Part shown: in pieces, positions 1 to 8,194 of the stretch
How positions within the stretch are numbered: position 1 is the first letter of the stretch
How the letters are laid out: every line of letters starts with the position of its first letter
Assembly (NCBI GenBank): GCA_002314755.1
Contig: DCHC01000003.1
Span: 1-64,000, forward strand
DNA: 64,000 nucleotides
Reading direction: 5' to 3'
Source of the DNA: Faecalibacterium sp. UBA1762
GTDB taxonomy: Bacteria; Bacillota; Clostridia; Oscillospirales; Ruminococcaceae
Notes under the pieces: model-generated
Database searches by the model: none
The model's input: the letters and a program-made list of their open reading frames with translations, nothing else
Told to the model about the DNA's origin: nothing
Program-made: the position numbers and the translations under genes

Positions 1-147
1 TACACACAATTTCGGACTTGACTCTTTTTGTTCACAATGATAACTTTTGTTAATCTGACTAAATACTATTAAAAACAGTTGTTTAAAGTGACGAAGCTTT
101 ATATTAGAATGTCACTGTTCTGTAATAACTTAAAAATAATCAGTCAA
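1..147. other. AT-rich non-coding left edge
   Basis: No convincing reading frame is present. The stretch is strongly AT-rich and contains a near-direct repeat, TTTTGTTCA at 26-34 and TTTTGTTAA at 45-53 (19-base offset), which could be an activator or repressor site for a gene beyond the left edge. A TTGACT at 18-23 has no good partner -10. Confidence 0.3.
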
Positions 148-193
148 AAATAACAAAACCCAAAACCGCCACAGCTCCGAAGAGTTGTGGCGG
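148..193 (-). terminator. Intrinsic terminator of the GH106-like gene
   Basis: A perfect-length 12-bp stem (166-177 with 182-193, one G-U pair) closed by a TTCG loop when read on the reverse strand, followed by a T-rich tract (148-165). It lies 30 bases past the stop codon of the upstream reverse-strand gene. Confidence 0.9.
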
Positions 194-222
194 GCAGAAA
201 GGACTGTCGGCTTACCGGATAA

Positions 223-2304
223 TTAGGCATTTACGGGGTAGCACACAAAGACAGCTCTGGTGGCGGGTACGGTGATTTCCGCGCCCACAGAAACCGGGGT
301 GACCGTGCCATCCATGGGGTTCCACAGGGTGGCACCCTCTGCGTCGCACACCACGGCTGCGTCGGTACGGGATTTATTGCTCATCATTTCAATGGCGACA
401 TTACCCCGTACAAAGCTGCTATGCAGCACTACGCCGCCCCGGGCATGCTGCTGCATTTTACCCGTCTTGCGGGTGTCCATAAAGGCGGGCATCTCCGCCA
501 AGGGCAGGGCAATCAGCTCCTCGGTATCCTCAAAGGGCTTGCCGTTTTCGGCATTGACAGTGGGGATGGCATCTGCAAACCGCACCGTTACCCCGGCTTT
601 CTGCAGGGCTTTCAGCGCGTCCATAGCGCGCTGATGCATGACCGTCAGCCGGGGCACGATGACGGTGTGCACCGGGTAACCGCTGATGGTGGGCACGCCG
701 GTCTCCGCCAGGGTCCGGGCAGCCTCAGCCAGATCGTCGGCATCGGCCATATACAGGTCGTTCCCGTTTTCATACACGGCGTTCAGCAGTGCGTTGGTGT
801 TGACATCGGTGGGGTCATCCACGGCAAACAGATTGCTGCAGTATAGCGGCTTTACATATCCTTGGGTATTTTCGATGCCGTAATACATAAAGGTGCCGCA
901 GTTGTTGGAAAGGCCCTCCAGCATAACGCCCAGACGGGCGACATAGTTGTTCAGCCAGCGGCTTTCCTCCTGGTCGGTGTAGCCCTCGTGAGATTCACCA
1001 AGCGTACCACCCTTCCAACTGTTCAAATTGGGGGAGAAGTAGCTGTGGGGTACACGGACGCCGCTCATATACAGCATATTGACGGTATGGATAATGTTAT
1101 CTACGGGATGCTTGGCAAATTCATCCGCCTGCATAAAGGGGCATAGCTCGGTCATCATACCATCGGCATGGTTTTTACGCATTGCCATCTGGGGATATTT
1201 GCCGGTGGTGTACTCATAAATCTCCGGGAAGCAGTTCAGCACATCCACACCCGGATAGCCTGCGGAGGAGATGACCTTGATGTAGTTACCGTACTGCTTG
1301 ACATGCTGTAGAATACTTTCCTCCAGCAGGTAGTGACCGGAAAAACGGCTGCCGTGGGCGACACACCAGGCGTTCAGCTGGCCGGAGTAGGCCTCGGCAA
1401 CCAGCGCGCCGACCAGGTCGTAGAATTTGACACGAACAGGGATGCCCTCGTCACCGCCTTCGAACAGTAACGGCAGGTAGGGCAAAATGCTCTCCCCGTA
1501 CATTTTTTCATATGCCTCAAACAGTCCGTCGACCCAGGGCGCCAGGGCATAGGGCCAGGTCTCATAGTCGCGGCCGTATTCTACATGCAGGCTGGGCTCA
1601 TCGGTAAAAACGCCGCCTGCATGGGGATAGGCTGTGGGCATTTCGGCTGCAATAGGCTCATACGCCACATCCAGAAAACGGCGAACGGCAGCCTTATCCA
1701 TGATATTGATGTTTTTGCGGAAGGAGCAGACATTGTGGGTGCTATGCGTGCCCTCGTAGCCATCCTTTACGCAGAAAATGAACAAAACCTCTTTTTCGCC
1801 CAGATCGCAGCTGACCTCAGTGGCGGTAAAGGGCACCGGGGTCATCTGTTCAAATACAACAAAGCTGTCATCCAGCCGGGGGATATACAGGGGGTATTTG
1901 GCTGCCCAGACAATTTTATCGGATTCCTCATCCAGCAAAAAATGGGCATGGGTGGGCTGATAGGCAATGCGGCGGTGCATATAAAAGCCCTTGGCGCAAA
2001 ATTCGGGGTGCCCCTCCAGAGTCAGACCGCCTGCCTGACCGCTGGGGTAGCCGGGTTCATCGTATAGCCAGTAGTCCACGTCCTCTTTTTCCAGCATGGA
2101 AAGGATGTTTTTCAAAAAGGCCAGGTTTTCCGGGTTGGAGGTAAAGCCGTCCGTAAAGGGAACATTGGTCACAACGCCGCCAAAGCCGTAATCACGGTAG
2201 GCCTGCAGCAGGCTTTTGGGGTCGCTGCCCCAGCTGTGGACAATAGGGCGGATGGCAAGCTTTTGGGGCGGATTCTCAAAACGTTGTTTAAAAGTGTTAT
2301 CCAT
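223..2304 (-). CDS. Putative glycoside hydrolase, GH106 (alpha-L-rhamnosidase)-like
   Basis: Predicted cytoplasmic glycosidase of 693 aa; it most resembles large alpha-L-rhamnosidase-type (GH106-like) enzymes. The N-terminal half carries YDExGYPSGxAGG at residues 81-93 and FTDEPSL at 233-239, acidic motifs of the kind found in the catalytic barrel, and the last 150 residues look like a beta-sandwich. No signal peptide is visible. The start at 2304 is chosen because an AAAAAAGGAG ribosome site lies six bases upstream; an in-frame ATG at 2406 would overlap the gene before it and has no such site. It follows the 2376-4352 gene by 71 bases and is probably co-transcribed with it. Substrate is inferred from resemblance only. 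Confidence 0.75.
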   Translation of the reverse strand: MDNTFKQRFENPPQKLAIRPIVHSWGSDPKSLLQAYRDYGFGGVVTNVPFTDGFTSNPENLAFLKNILSMLEKEDVDYWLYDEPGYPSGQAGGLTLEGHPEFCAKGFYMHRRIAYQPTHAHFLLDEESDKIVWAAKYPLYIPRLDDSFVVFEQMTPVPFTATEVSCDLGEKEVLFIFCVKDGYEGTHSTHNVCSFRKNINIMDKAAVRRFLDVAYEPIAAEMPTAYPHAGGVFTDEPSLHVEYGRDYETWPYALAPWVDGLFEAYEKMYGESILPYLPLLFEGGDEGIPVRVKFYDLVGALVAEAYSGQLNAWCVAHGSRFSGHYLLEESILQHVKQYGNYIKVISSAGYPGVDVLNCFPEIYEYTTGKYPQMAMRKNHADGMMTELCPFMQADEFAKHPVDNIIHTVNMLYMSGVRVPHSYFSPNLNSWKGGTLGESHEGYTDQEESRWLNNYVARLGVMLEGLSNNCGTFMYYGIENTQGYVKPLYCSNLFAVDDPTDVNTNALLNAVYENGNDLYMADADDLAEAARTLAETGVPTISGYPVHTVIVPRLTVMHQRAMDALKALQKAGVTVRFADAIPTVNAENGKPFEDTEELIALPLAEMPAFMDTRKTGKMQQHARGGVVLHSSFVRGNVAIEMMSNKSRTDAAVVCDAEGATLWNPMDGTVTPVSVGAEITVPATRAVFVCYPVNA

Positions 2305-2375
2305 GATATACTCCTTTTTTCTTTGTGCAAAACACACTTGATATCGGTTTATTCTGTATGGGAAAGGTTGAAACA

Positions 2376-4352
2376 CTAATCCAAATAAAGGATGCCCATA
2401 TCCCATGCATTCATGGCGGGTAGCTCTACCCGGGCATAACCGTCTTCCCGGGTGACAGTCAGAGTGATCGGCGGTTTACCGGGAGCGGCAAAGACAGCTT
2501 TGGAGGCAGAACAGCGACAAATGGCGGCAAAGGCCTGGGCAGTATCGTTTTGGCTGTTGATCAGCAAAAGGGCGGCACGGCGATCATCTCCCCGCACCCA
2601 GCAGCTGACCCGGGGCGGTTGATAGGCGTCATCCGGGCAAAGCCATGCATAGGCGCCCAGCGCTCTGTGTAGGTTGCGGCGCAGCTGCATATAGCCTACG
2701 GTGCCGGTGTACTGGTATGGGGCAAAGCCCAGCACCACCACATTACCGTATTTTGCGGCATTGATTTCATCCTTAAAACCGTAGGGCCGGGTGGTGTAGG
2801 CAAGTACCTCTACCCCGTCGGCAACGGGCTCCAGGTTGTAGGAAAGACCTTCCAAACTGTAGCGGATGGCACCGGTAAAGGGTGCGGTGTAGGGACTGTC
2901 GGCCAGGCTTTCCACGCCGCCGCCGTAGGCGGATTTGACGCGTACGCCGGTCTTTTCTCCGTACCCGCGTTTCCACAATATTTCCAGACCCATACCATCC
3001 AGTATGACCGGCTTTTTAAATATTTCATCCAGCTCGGCGTCGGTCAGAACCTCGGCGGTTTTGCCCTGCAAAATGGTGCCCCAGGCGCCGGAGGGATTGC
3101 AGGTGACAGGAAAACCGAAGCAGGGCCACTCCTTGACAAACACATTGGTGTTGTAATCCGGGTCGGTCTCGCGGAACCAGCCTTTTTCATCGACCGCCAT
3201 ACGGGCAGCACGCCACTGGGTATAGGCTCCCCACAGACCCTGCTGGGGCAACCCGTCTACAAAGGTCAGGTATTGATCGTAATAGGGGCGCAAAGCAGAC
3301 AGAAGCTTTACCTCATTTGCCTCGTGGGCAAAGAAATGGGGACCGGCGCAGCCCGGGACATGGTTAAAGGCGACGGCGTTGCAGCCGCCCCAGATAGAGA
3401 GGGCGAGCTCCATCCGGCGGGTGTGCAGGGTCTTGTTCAGCTGGGTAGAGGGATGACTTTCCTCCTCATACTCAATATCCAGTGTTTCGGCGTTGGGCAT
3501 ATCCACAACCTGACGACCCATTTCCATGGTTTTTTCAAACATTTCCAGCGGGGCCGCATCCGACCAGAAGCCGTGACCGGGGCGGGTCTCCTTTGCACGC
3601 AGCGCCTTGATGCACTGTTCGATATAATTGCCGGAAAAACTGGTATGGTTATAGCCCACCGACATAAAGGGCGTCTCAATAGCGGGGTCAACCTCGTCAA
3701 CAGCCTCCCGGACAGCGGCACAGTATTTTGCCAGTCGGGCGCCGCCGTATTCACACCAGGCCTCCCGCAAGGCGCCGTTTTCGGGGGCGTTCAGTGCGGC
3801 AACCAGGGTTTCCCGGTCGGGCCAGGCTCCGTTTTGAAATTTTCTGACACAATCCGGGCAAAAACAGGGATAATCTACGCTCTCCAGATGGGTAAAGCGG
3901 CAGTCGTCATCCACCCATACAAAATCACAACCGGTTTTAGCAAACAGCTTGTACCGTTCCTTGGTATATGCCAGAAAACCGTCCGAAACCGGGCATGCCA
4001 GACGGGGTGCAACCTTGCCGTCGGTATCTACCATATGGGGGAATGGCATCTCCACCGGGGGAATTTCCACCCGGTATTCCTCTCCGGCACCAAAGCTGGG
4101 CCAGGGGTTGATTCCGACCTTCAACCCGCGGGCACGGATCTGGGCCATGACCGGCTTGAACCTTTCGCATTTTTCGGCAATCAGCTCCAACGGCTCGTAG
4201 CCGTAGCTGGTGGGCTCGGAAATAAAAATCCAAAATTCATCGGCGCAGCTGTCGGGGGTGCCTGCCTGCAGGCTATCCAGCAGTTCGCCGAACTGCACGG
4301 GGTCGATCACCGCGTCCAGCCCCATGCGCCAGCTCATTTTATAACGTTTCAT
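2376..4352 (-). CDS. Putative TIM-barrel glycoside hydrolase-like protein with CFCxxC motif
   Basis: A 658 aa protein with no signal peptide, first gene of a two-gene reverse-strand unit. It contains WVDDDCR at residues 146-152 and CFCPDC at 163-168, followed by an aromatic/basic helix. The same DDDxR...CFCxxC...F arrangement occurs in the 38015-39406 protein, and a related CFCDHC occurs in the GH42 enzyme at 9443, so I infer a barrel glycosidase with a structural metal-binding Cys cluster and a C-terminal beta-galactosidase-like trimerisation/sandwich region. The start has a GGAAGGAG site eight bases upstream. The exact family and substrate are not recognised. Confidence 0.6.
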   Translation of the reverse strand: MKRYKMSWRMGLDAVIDPVQFGELLDSLQAGTPDSCADEFWIFISEPTSYGYEPLELIAEKCERFKPVMAQIRARGLKVGINPWPSFGAGEEYRVEIPPVEMPFPHMVDTDGKVAPRLACPVSDGFLAYTKERYKLFAKTGCDFVWVDDDCRFTHLESVDYPCFCPDCVRKFQNGAWPDRETLVAALNAPENGALREAWCEYGGARLAKYCAAVREAVDEVDPAIETPFMSVGYNHTSFSGNYIEQCIKALRAKETRPGHGFWSDAAPLEMFEKTMEMGRQVVDMPNAETLDIEYEEESHPSTQLNKTLHTRRMELALSIWGGCNAVAFNHVPGCAGPHFFAHEANEVKLLSALRPYYDQYLTFVDGLPQQGLWGAYTQWRAARMAVDEKGWFRETDPDYNTNVFVKEWPCFGFPVTCNPSGAWGTILQGKTAEVLTDAELDEIFKKPVILDGMGLEILWKRGYGEKTGVRVKSAYGGGVESLADSPYTAPFTGAIRYSLEGLSYNLEPVADGVEVLAYTTRPYGFKDEINAAKYGNVVVLGFAPYQYTGTVGYMQLRRNLHRALGAYAWLCPDDAYQPPRVSCWVRGDDRRAALLLINSQNDTAQAFAAICRCSASKAVFAAPGKPPITLTVTREDGYARVELPAMNAWDMGILYLD

Positions 4353-4415
4353 CCTTTTGCTCCTTCCTTTTTCTGCGGTTTAATCTCTTTCCTTTTTTCA
4401 ACCGCTTGCAGCATT

Positions 4416-4424
4416 ACAATACCA
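4416..4424 (-). promoter_or_regulatory. Candidate extended -10 promoter for 2376-4352
   Basis: On the reverse strand TGGTATTGT forms an extended -10 (TGn plus TATTGT), about 60 bases before the start codon; the -35 position is poor. A TTTGCAAA site lies immediately upstream (4430-4437), in the spacer, as expected for a repressor site. Confidence 0.4.
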
Positions 4425-4429
4425 TACCC

Positions 4430-4471
4430 TTTGCAAAAAAGCTATAGGTATTTTACTTTTTTTGCAAAAAA
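4430..4471. promoter_or_regulatory. Paired TTTGCAAA palindromes, candidate operators
   Basis: A perfect 14-bp palindrome TTTTTTGCAAAAAA at 4458-4471 and a second copy TTTGCAAA(AAA) at 4430-4440 have centres 31 bp apart, about three helical turns. They sit between divergent glycosidase and isomerase genes. The spacing suggests cooperative binding of a regulator; the regulator is not identified. Confidence 0.4.
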
Positions 4472-4557
4472 TGGTGCAGGTGATTTACAACCGCTCCTAA
4501 CTGCGAAAACAGAAAAAATCCATGAAAAAAGACAAGAATGCAACAGAGAAATCTGTA

Positions 4558-4586
4558 TTGACACGCAGTACCGAACTTGATATACT
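4558..4586 (+). promoter_or_regulatory. Sigma-A promoter for the 4651-7073 operon
   Basis: TTGACA at 4558-4563, a 17-base spacer, and TATACT at 4581-4586. It is about 65 bases before the isomerase start. The roughly 300-base gap 4353-4650 holds only this promoter, the candidate operators and the divergent promoter. Confidence 0.85.
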
Positions 4587-4650
4587 CCTGCATAGAAGGG
4601 TACCTAAGTAAAACAGAGATCCACAGGTAAAAACAGGGAGGGAAAAAGAG

Positions 4651-5424
4651 ATGTTGATCGGTGCACAGTTATACTCGGTTGCGGTAAAATGCGATACACC
4701 GGAGCATATTTGCCAAACCATGGAGACAATGAAGCAGTATGGCTATCAGTCTGTACAGATCAGTGGGTTTGCCTACGACGCGGCGCAGGTGCGTGCCTGC
4801 GCAGACCGGCTTGGACTGCACATCGGTCTGACCCATACGGATATTCCGCAGATTCTGCAAAATACCGATCAGGTGATCCATAACCACAAGCTGCTTGGTG
4901 CGGATGTGGTTGGCGTGGGTTACCCGGCGGGCTACATTCAGGACGGTAAGGTAGACATTGACCGGCTGATCGCTGACCTGAACCCGGTTAGCAAAAAGCT
5001 GGAGCAGGCGGGTCTGAAGCTCGCGTATCACAATCACGCCATGGAATTTGAAGATCTAGGCGGTTACTGCTTGATGGATGTGCTGCAGGAAAAAACCGAA
5101 TGGAACTTTACACTGGATACCGGCTGGGCGGATTACGCCGGTGCAGACGCGGTCAAGGCCATTCGCAAATATGCAGACCGGTTGGAATATGTGCATATCA
5201 AGGATTTCCGTCATGCGTTGCAGGAAAACGAGGACGCGGTAGCACGCATTGTGCCCATTTATGCCGGGGATACCCCGATGGACGCCATTATGCAGGCGCT
5301 GCAGGAGGTAGGTACGGTCAAGGTGGCCTATGTAGAGCAGGACAATGCCAACACCGCTGCCGATCCCTACGGGGAGATGAAAAAAAGTATAGATGCCCTG
5401 CGGGTAAAAGGATTTGTGAAGTAA
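4651..5424 (+). CDS. Sugar phosphate isomerase/epimerase (xylose isomerase-like TIM barrel)
   Basis: A 257 aa cytoplasmic protein of the AP-endonuclease-2/xylose-isomerase-like barrel family, which epimerises or isomerises sugars, inositols or keto-sugars using a divalent metal. Family landmarks are visible: YHNHAMEFE near residue 130, LDTGWADYAG near 155, YVHIKDF near 185 and VEQDN near 230, which provide His/Glu/Asp metal ligands. The start has GGGAGG about ten bases upstream. It is the first gene of an operon with the dehydrogenase at 5440 (15-base gap) and the SGNH protein at 6510, suggesting modification of an unusual sugar released by the neighbouring glycosidases. The precise substrate is unknown. 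Confidence 0.85.
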   Translation: MLIGAQLYSVAVKCDTPEHICQTMETMKQYGYQSVQISGFAYDAAQVRACADRLGLHIGLTHTDIPQILQNTDQVIHNHKLLGADVVGVGYPAGYIQDGKVDIDRLIADLNPVSKKLEQAGLKLAYHNHAMEFEDLGGYCLMDVLQEKTEWNFTLDTGWADYAGADAVKAIRKYADRLEYVHIKDFRHALQENEDAVARIVPIYAGDTPMDAIMQALQEVGTVKVAYVEQDNANTAADPYGEMKKSIDALRVKGFVK

Positions 5425-5439
5425 GGAGGGCAGAGCAGA

Positions 5440-6483
5440 ATGTCAGAACCAATCAAAATCGGTGTAGTAGGTCTGGGTCGTATCGGTATGTCCGTGCATC
5501 ACGACTGCCTGATGGCGCGGCCCGAAAAATATAAGGTGGTTGCCGCCTGCGATCTGATCCCCGACCGAGTGGAAAAATACAAGCAGGATTTCGGCTGCCG
5601 GGGCTATGCGGATATCGAACAGCTGATCGCAGACCCGGAGGTGGAGGTCGTGGATATCGCCACCCGCTCCTGTGACCACTACACCCATGCCAGGATGGCG
5701 CTGCTTGCCGGTAAAGGCGTGCTGGTGGAAAAACCCTTTTGCGCCACATACGCCCAGGCAAAGGAGCTGCTGACCCTTGCCTCCCAGCCGGAGGGGCCAT
5801 TTATCTTTGTGCGTCATAACCGCCGGTTTGAAGAGGGTTTTATCAAGGTTAATGAGATCATCGATTCCGGTGTTTTGGGTAATGTATTTGAGATCAAGCT
5901 GACCCGTAACGAGTACCAGCGCCGCAATGACTGGCAGACCATCAAGGAGTACGGCGGCGGTCAGCTGCTGAACTGGGGACCCCATATCGTGGACCATGCC
6001 ATTCAGTTTTGCGGCGGAGCCTATGAAAAAATGTTCGCGGATATCAAGAGGGTCGCTGCGGTAGGCGATGCGGAGGACCATATCAAGCTGGTGTTCAAGG
6101 GGGTCAATCACCGTATTGTGGATATGGAGATCAGCGGCGGCGCCGCGCTGCCCACCCCGGAATATGTAGTCTACGGCAGCCGGGGCAGCCTGATCGGAGA
6201 AGGCAATCTGCTGCGCTGGCGGTACCTGGACCCAGAGGTTCCGCTGAAAAAGATAACGGCAGACCCGTCCACCCCACAGGGGGATACTTTCGGCAATGAT
6301 GAGCAGCTGGTCTGGAAGGAGGAAACCTATCAGCTGGACTGCATGGATAGGACCGATGTGATCTGGGATTACTTTTACGAGGCCTTCCGCAACAGCAAAC
6401 CGTATCCCATCACCGGCGCTCAGGCGCTGGAGGTGGTGCGAACCATCGAGGCGGCAAAGCAGGGAACGGAATTTGCGGAATGA
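5440..6483 (+). CDS. Gfo/Idh/MocA-family oxidoreductase
   Basis: A 347 aa NAD(P)-dependent sugar or inositol dehydrogenase. The Rossmann motif GVVGLGRIG lies at residues 8-16 and the family hallmark EKPF at 97-100; the C-terminal alpha/beta domain contains GGGQLLNWGPHIVDHA near 170, where the catalytic Asp/His pair is expected. It is preceded by GGAGGG and lies 15 bases after the isomerase gene. Such isomerase-dehydrogenase pairs often carry out oxidation/epimerisation of glycosides (3-keto-sugar chemistry), which would fit the glycosidase context; this role is inferred. Confidence 0.92.
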   Translation: MSEPIKIGVVGLGRIGMSVHHDCLMARPEKYKVVAACDLIPDRVEKYKQDFGCRGYADIEQLIADPEVEVVDIATRSCDHYTHARMALLAGKGVLVEKPFCATYAQAKELLTLASQPEGPFIFVRHNRRFEEGFIKVNEIIDSGVLGNVFEIKLTRNEYQRRNDWQTIKEYGGGQLLNWGPHIVDHAIQFCGGAYEKMFADIKRVAAVGDAEDHIKLVFKGVNHRIVDMEISGGAALPTPEYVVYGSRGSLIGEGNLLRWRYLDPEVPLKKITADPSTPQGDTFGNDEQLVWKEETYQLDCMDRTDVIWDYFYEAFRNSKPYPITGAQALEVVRTIEAAKQGTEFAE

Positions 6484-6509
6484 TCGGCGGAGAGAAAGGA
6501 TGTTAAGCT

Positions 6510-7073
6510 ATGGTAAAGGTGACACTGCTGGGGGATTCTATCCGCCAGATCGGCTACGGTAAACGGGTGGAAGAGCTGTTGGGCAGCGACTACGAGGTCT
6601 TTCAGCCGGAGGACAACTGCCGTTTTGCAAAATATACCCTGCGCGGTCTATTTGACTGGAAAGAGGCAATGGCCGGCAGCCGGATCGTGCACTGGAACAA
6701 TGGCCTGTGGGATGTGTGCGATATCTTAGGTGATGGCAAGCTGTTCACAGGGGAAGAGGAGTACTTGGATACCATGCTGCGCATTGCAGATATCCTTTTG
6801 CAAAATCATGAAAAGGTCATTTTTGCAACGACCACCCCGGTCGACCCGAAAAATCCGTATAACCGTAACCCGGATATTGAGCGGTACAATGCCATTCTGG
6901 TGCCTCAGCTGCAGAAAAAAGGTGTGGTCATCAATGATCTGTACCGACTGATTGCGGCAGATATTCCGAACAATCTGCGGCAGGATGATCTGATCCATCT
7001 AACCGACCCGGCCATAGAGCTGGCAGCCTGGCAGGTGGCGGAATGTATTCGACAGGTTGCCGCGGAGCCGTAA
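6510..7073 (+). CDS. SGNH/GDSL-family hydrolase
   Basis: A 187 aa small esterase-like protein without signal peptide. GDSI at residues 8-11 gives the catalytic Ser, NNGLWD near 68 may correspond to the block III Asn, and DDLIHLT near 162 supplies the Asp-x-x-His pair. Proteins of this fold remove acetyl or other acyl groups from sugars. It lies 26 bases after the dehydrogenase gene, last in the operon before a strong terminator. The role as carbohydrate deacylase is inferred from context. Confidence 0.8.
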   Translation: MVKVTLLGDSIRQIGYGKRVEELLGSDYEVFQPEDNCRFAKYTLRGLFDWKEAMAGSRIVHWNNGLWDVCDILGDGKLFTGEEEYLDTMLRIADILLQNHEKVIFATTTPVDPKNPYNRNPDIERYNAILVPQLQKKGVVINDLYRLIAADIPNNLRQDDLIHLTDPAIELAAWQVAECIRQVAAEP

Positions 7074-7099
7074 GCTGCAACAAAAACATGGCAATGAAA

Positions 7100-7133
7100 A
7101 ATCCGGACACGAATGATGTGTTCGGATTTTTTT
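7100..7133 (+). terminator. Intrinsic terminator of the 4651-7073 operon
   Basis: An 11-bp stem (7100-7110 with 7118-7128, AATCCGGACAC and its partner) followed by TTTTT. An A-run on the other side means it may also stop reverse-strand transcription from the SDR gene. Confidence 0.9.
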
Positions 7134-7200
7134 GCCGTTCAGGGGGAGATTTGCAGTAACATACAGTAAGATTATCTGTAAGGATTGGGAAAAACAAAAG

Positions 7201-7968
7201 TTAAAACGGGCGGATCATAGCGTTGCGGCCGCCGTCGATCATAATATTCTCTCCGTTGATAAACTGCCCTTTTTCCGAGGCAACAAATAGAATCAGGTCA
7301 ATAATCTCCTGCGGCTGACCGGCACGGCCCACCAAGGTGTGCATGCCTGCCATAGCGGGGCGGGTCATGACCGGTCCGGGGGAGATACAGTTGCAGCGAA
7401 TGCCGTATTTTGCGCCGAACTGCGCAACGGATTTGGTCAGACCGAACATGACCCCGGCCTTGGCGGTGGGGTAATCCATCCCGTAACAGTCGCCATCCAT
7501 ACCGGTAATGGAGCCGATATTGATAATCAGCCCGCTTTTCTGCGTCCGCATGTATTTACAGGCGGCGTGGCAAAAGTAAAACTGGCCCTTCAGATTGACA
7601 TCAATGCCCCAGTCATAAATTGAGATGGGCACATCCGGAAATTCGGCAGCGTCGGGGGGTAGCTGATCATGGCAGACCCGAAGCGCGGTACCGCCGGCAA
7701 AGTTGCAGACCATATCCAGACTGCCGAAGGTCTCATACGCCTGCCTGCAGGCGGCATCCACCTGGCTATAATCCCGCACATCGCATAAGACGCCGATGGC
7801 TTTTCCCTCACCCCTGGCATTAATGTCGTCCACTGCAGACTGCAGTGCCTCTGGGTTGATATCGCACAGCACAGCATTGCCTCCCTGCGCTGCCCAATTC
7901 CGGCAAAAAACCAACCCCATGCCTGAGGCTGCGCCGCTGACAATGGCGGTTTTATTTTCAAATTCCAT
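7201..7968 (-). CDS. SDR-family NAD(P)-dependent oxidoreductase
   Basis: A 255 aa classical short-chain dehydrogenase. The cofactor motif SGAASGMG occupies residues 11-18, NFAG (normally NNAG) 89-92, and the catalytic triad is Ser153, Tyr166 and Lys170 (YPTAK). It ends with the usual GxxxNGENIMIDGG near the C terminus. The gene stands alone, reverse to both neighbours, under its own strong promoter at 8013-8041. It probably reduces or oxidises a sugar, sugar acid or related alcohol in the surrounding catabolic island; the substrate cannot be read from the sequence. Confidence 0.92.
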   Translation of the reverse strand: MEFENKTAIVSGAASGMGLVFCRNWAAQGGNAVLCDINPEALQSAVDDINARGEGKAIGVLCDVRDYSQVDAACRQAYETFGSLDMVCNFAGGTALRVCHDQLPPDAAEFPDVPISIYDWGIDVNLKGQFYFCHAACKYMRTQKSGLIINIGSITGMDGDCYGMDYPTAKAGVMFGLTKSVAQFGAKYGIRCNCISPGPVMTRPAMAGMHTLVGRAGQPQEIIDLILFVASEKGQFINGENIMIDGGRNAMIRPF

Positions 7969-8012
7969 ATCGGCATCTGTCCCTTTCGTTATTTTTTAAT
8001 TAGACCAGCCCC

Positions 8013-8041
8013 ATTTTATGCCTTTGCAGATGGTTTGTCAA
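8013..8041 (-). promoter_or_regulatory. Sigma-A promoter for the SDR gene
   Basis: On the reverse strand TTGACA (8036-8041), a 17-base spacer and TAAAAT (8013-8018), about 45 bases before the SDR start codon. Confidence 0.85.
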
Positions 8042-8118
8042 CGCGGAAAAGCTTTTTTTCAGGATAAAAACATCGCCGAAAACGGGACAAAAAAGCAAAA
8101 CAGCAGGGGAAAACGGTC

Positions 8119-8146
8119 TTGACAACAGGCAAAGGGATATGATAAG
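8119..8146 (+). promoter_or_regulatory. Promoter for the FAD oxidoreductase-GH42 pair
   Basis: TTGACA at 8119-8124, 16-base spacer, GATAAG at 8141-8146. The predicted transcript would begin near 8153, which favours the 8195 start codon of the following gene over 8165. Confidence 0.6.
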
Positions 8147-8194
8147 TTTGTAATAATTTCAGATGTGCAGAAAATGAAAGCTGGTGTGGGCGAA

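Noticed and set aside
3273..4580. 435-codon open frame on the forward strand opposite the 2376-4352 gene
   Set aside because: It is antisense to a well-supported gene, has no domain-like sequence and is a by-product of the codon bias of the real frame.
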